A stretch of 64,000 bases of DNA from Diplonema papillatum (lineage: Eukaryota > Euglenozoa > Diplonemea > Diplonemida > Diplonemidae), in the NCBI GenBank assembly GCA_030068145.1, contig JAPJBO010000937.1:1-64000 (forward strand). The letters are read 5' to 3'. This document shows positions 63,961 through 64,000 of this stretch, piece by piece. Under the pieces are notes generated by a model. The model was not told where the DNA came from. It did not search any database and saw nothing but the letters and a program-made list of their open reading frames with translations. The translations under genes and the position numbers were made by a program. The first letter of the stretch is position 1, and the number at the start of each line of letters is the position of its first letter.

Positions 63961-64000
63961 CTACGGATGGGAGCATCTCGTTGTTTTTCTCGGAAAGACA

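Overview
The window looks like nuclear DNA of a protist or alga. Its genes are split by GT-AG introns, composition is mixed to GC-rich, there are many homopolymer G/C/A tracts and microsatellites, and transposable elements dominate. No bacterial operon, rRNA gene or convincing complete tRNA gene is visible. The mix of large HEAT-repeat and kinesin-like genes with big TE-filled introns would suit a myzozoan or other complex-plastid alga (chromerid-like), but that placement is inference; no marker gene settles it.

Layout. (1) 18-5720: a 5.7 kb hAT-type DNA transposon with very long inverted ends and one intact 1400-codon ORF (minus strand). It sits in a G-tract that belongs to the end of a small palindromic MITE. 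(2) 6561-7475: a VDAC/porin-like beta-barrel gene (minus), followed by a 1.6 kb satellite (7640-9225) with higher-order structure. (3) 11184-24336: a three-exon minus-strand gene for a coiled-coil plus HEAT-repeat protein of about 1500 residues. Its first intron (about 7.9 kb) holds a nearly full-length APE-type LINE, a hAT fragment and LINE-tail repeats. (4) 24.7-31 kb: repeat-rich intergenic DNA with a tRNA-derived SINE, a 860 bp non-autonomous hAT element with an exact 8 bp target duplication, an inverted partial copy of it, a 330 bp direct repeat and a TA-flanked MITE with 35 bp perfect ends. (5) 31-41 kb: mostly unassigned DNA with short ORFs, a GTTTCC-rich MITE family, a 5'-truncated LINE and a second SINE. 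(6) 41052-46647: a minus-strand, four-exon kinesin-like gene with a divergent motor domain that has lost the ATP-binding loop; its 2.9 kb intron is full of repeats. (7) 47-53 kb: two possible exons of another gene, a ubiquitin-protease pseudogene, an internally deleted hAT copy and several minisatellites. (8) 53833-58001: a tyrosine-recombinase retrotransposon with split direct repeats, apparently young. (9) 58-64 kb: large palindromes, a LINE-like tail fragment and a second, decayed hAT transposase (60.9-63.96 kb) whose deletion derivatives lie at 48.5 and 52.8 kb.

Only three loci look like host genes with reasonable support: the porin, the HEAT protein and the kinesin-like protein. All are on the minus strand. 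The rest is a record of repeated insertion, much of it nested. The most unusual items are the protease-like region and self-derived long termini of the first hAT element, the motor-dead kinesin with an inserted SH3-like module, and the gag-recombinase-RT gene order of the YR retrotransposon.
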